NCBI RefSeq assembly: GCF_000381345.1
Contig: NZ_KB906417.1
Span: forward strand, 1 to 64,000
Source: Deinococcus apachensis DSM 19763
Lineage (GTDB): Bacteria > Deinococcota > Deinococci > Deinococcales > Deinococcaceae
Direction: 5' to 3'
Length of the DNA: 64,000 nucleotides
A program made the position numbers and the translations under genes. The notes below the pieces were generated by a model that was given only the letters and a program-made list of their open reading frames with translations, made no database searches and had not been told where the DNA came from. Shown piece after piece: positions 63,236 to 64,000 of this stretch. Each line of letters opens with the position of its first letter. The stretch's first letter is position 1.

Positions 63236-64000
63236 TCAGGGGGAGTGTACGACGGCGGGCGGGGCAGTGAGCAAAGCCCAGCGCTGGGCGAACTCGTCCG
63301 GGGTGAGATAGGCCAGGGAGGAATGCGGCCTGGCGCTGTTGTAGAAGCTGCGCCAACCATCGAGCAGCACCTGGGCGTGTCGGGCCGAGTGAAAGACCTC
63401 CAGGTTCAGCAGCTCGTCCCGCAAACGGGCGTGGAAGCTCTCGGCCACGCCGTTTTGCCAGGGTTTGCCGGGGTCGATGTACCGAGTACCCACCTCCTGC
63501 ACCGCCAGCCAAACCTTGAGGTCGTGGGCGATGAACTCGGGGCCGTTGTCGCTGCGGATGAAGGCGGGAACACCCCGTTCCCGCATCACCTCGACCAGGA
63601 CGGCTTTCACGTCCACCGACGTGAAAGCTGTCCCACAACGCAACACCAGCGATTGTCGGGTGAACTCGTCGGTCAGGGTCAAGATTTTCAGGGCGTGGCC
63701 TCCTAGCGTCTCGTCGAAGACGAAATCGTAAGTCCACACCTGGTTCGGCTGCTCGGCGCGCAGAGGAACAGGCCGCCCAGTGCGAATTTTTCTGGTCTTG
63801 CGCCGTGGAGGCAGAGCGAGGCCCTCACTCTTCCAGAGGCGGTGCACGGTCTTGCGGTTGACCTGCACCCCTTCCCGGCGCAATGTAGCGTGGACGCGAC
63901 GGCATCCCCAGCGGGGATGCTCACGGGAAAGGGCTTTGATCCGCCCGATCAGTTCACCGTCATGCCTCGGGTGGGGTCGGTAGGACAACGAAGAACGAGG
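63236..64000 (-). CDS. IS3-family transposase OrfB (cut by window edge)
   Basis: The minus-strand frame is open to the last base, so the start is beyond the window. At least 250 residues are seen. The HTH_21 region is [20 protein letters not shown], and [17 protein letters not shown] begins the rve integrase domain with the first Asp. [18 protein letters not shown] gives the second Asp, and [20 protein letters not shown] the Glu. [14 protein letters not shown] ends the family core. OrfA would lie upstream, outside the window. The left element end is near 63200 but its repeat cannot be set without the other end. Confidence 0.92.
   Translation of the reverse strand, partial: PRSSLSYRPHPRHDGELIGRIKALSREHPRWGCRRVHATLRREGVQVNRKTVHRLWKSEGLALPPRRKTRKIRTGRPVPLRAEQPNQVWTYDFVFDETLGGHALKILTLTDEFTRQSLVLRCGTAFTSVDVKAVLVEVMRERGVPAFIRSDNGPEFIAHDLKVWLAVQEVGTRYIDPGKPWQNGVAESFHARLRDELLNLEVFHSARHAQVLLDGWRSFYNSARPHSSLAYLTPDEFAQRWALLTAPPAVVHSP

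Overview
The window is high-GC bacterial DNA. Gene style (many GTG/TTG starts, chains of 4-nt stop/start overlaps), secreted protein types and IS families suggest a Deinococcus or close relative. This is inference from family resemblance, because no rRNA or intact tRNA lies here to prove it. The region is accessory: it has an exopolysaccharide locus, a dense patch of insertion sequences and broken genes, two toxin-antitoxin pairs, remains of an integrative element, and a few metabolic or transport operons.

Positions 1-3000 hold the 3' part of a secreted protein gene, a small membrane peptide candidate, a terminator, and a decayed ISL3-family element with both inverted repeats. Positions 3009-23626, all on the minus strand, form a surface-polysaccharide locus: six GT4-like and GT2 glycosyltransferases in the main block plus two more near its 3' end, a Wzx-type flippase, a polytopic GT-C/polymerase-like protein, a large secreted protein, an AsnB amidotransferase and an (alpha/alpha)-barrel-like protein. 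Ten of these genes (22479 down to 8507) are spaced from -4 to +2 nt and must be one operon. An AT-rich glycosyltransferase/epimerase pair (6248-8361) next to an IS4 element looks like a transferred cassette.

Positions 24532-36003 alternate secreted carbohydrate-active genes with mobile DNA. A lipoprotein PIG-L deacetylase (24532) is followed by an IS200/IS605 element with intact tnpA and broken tnpB. Next come a galactose-oxidase-type copper radical oxidase lipoprotein (29325), an intact lone TnpB, a truncated second copy of the PIG-L gene cut by a frameshifted IS110 element, an IS6 relic, a VapBC pair and a broken IS5 transposase.

From 36482 come an AfsR-like SARP/NB-ARC/TPR regulator followed by three 7-bp direct repeats spaced 11 bp apart, then a secreted cupin and an alpha/beta-hydrolase-like protein without the usual serine. 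A broken serine resolvase precedes a clear promoter at 42091. That promoter heads a SWIM-DUF5691-MoxR-(DUF1963)-(VapBC, opposite strand)-DUF5682-VWA gene set that resembles the uncharacterised E. coli yehLMPQ genes and is the best candidate here for a poorly described system.

At 51461-52474 are a truncated tyrosine integrase, a perfect 26-bp hairpin, a tRNA 3' half with its terminator, and a sequence also found at 36000-36184. Paired repeats 11 bp apart in both copies look like integrase arm sites. To the right are an oligopeptide-type ABC transporter operon (no ATPase genes seen), a secreted hypothetical protein, a 2.3-kb stretch of decayed fragments, an MDR oxidoreductase with two small membrane proteins, and an IS3 transposase cut by the window edge.
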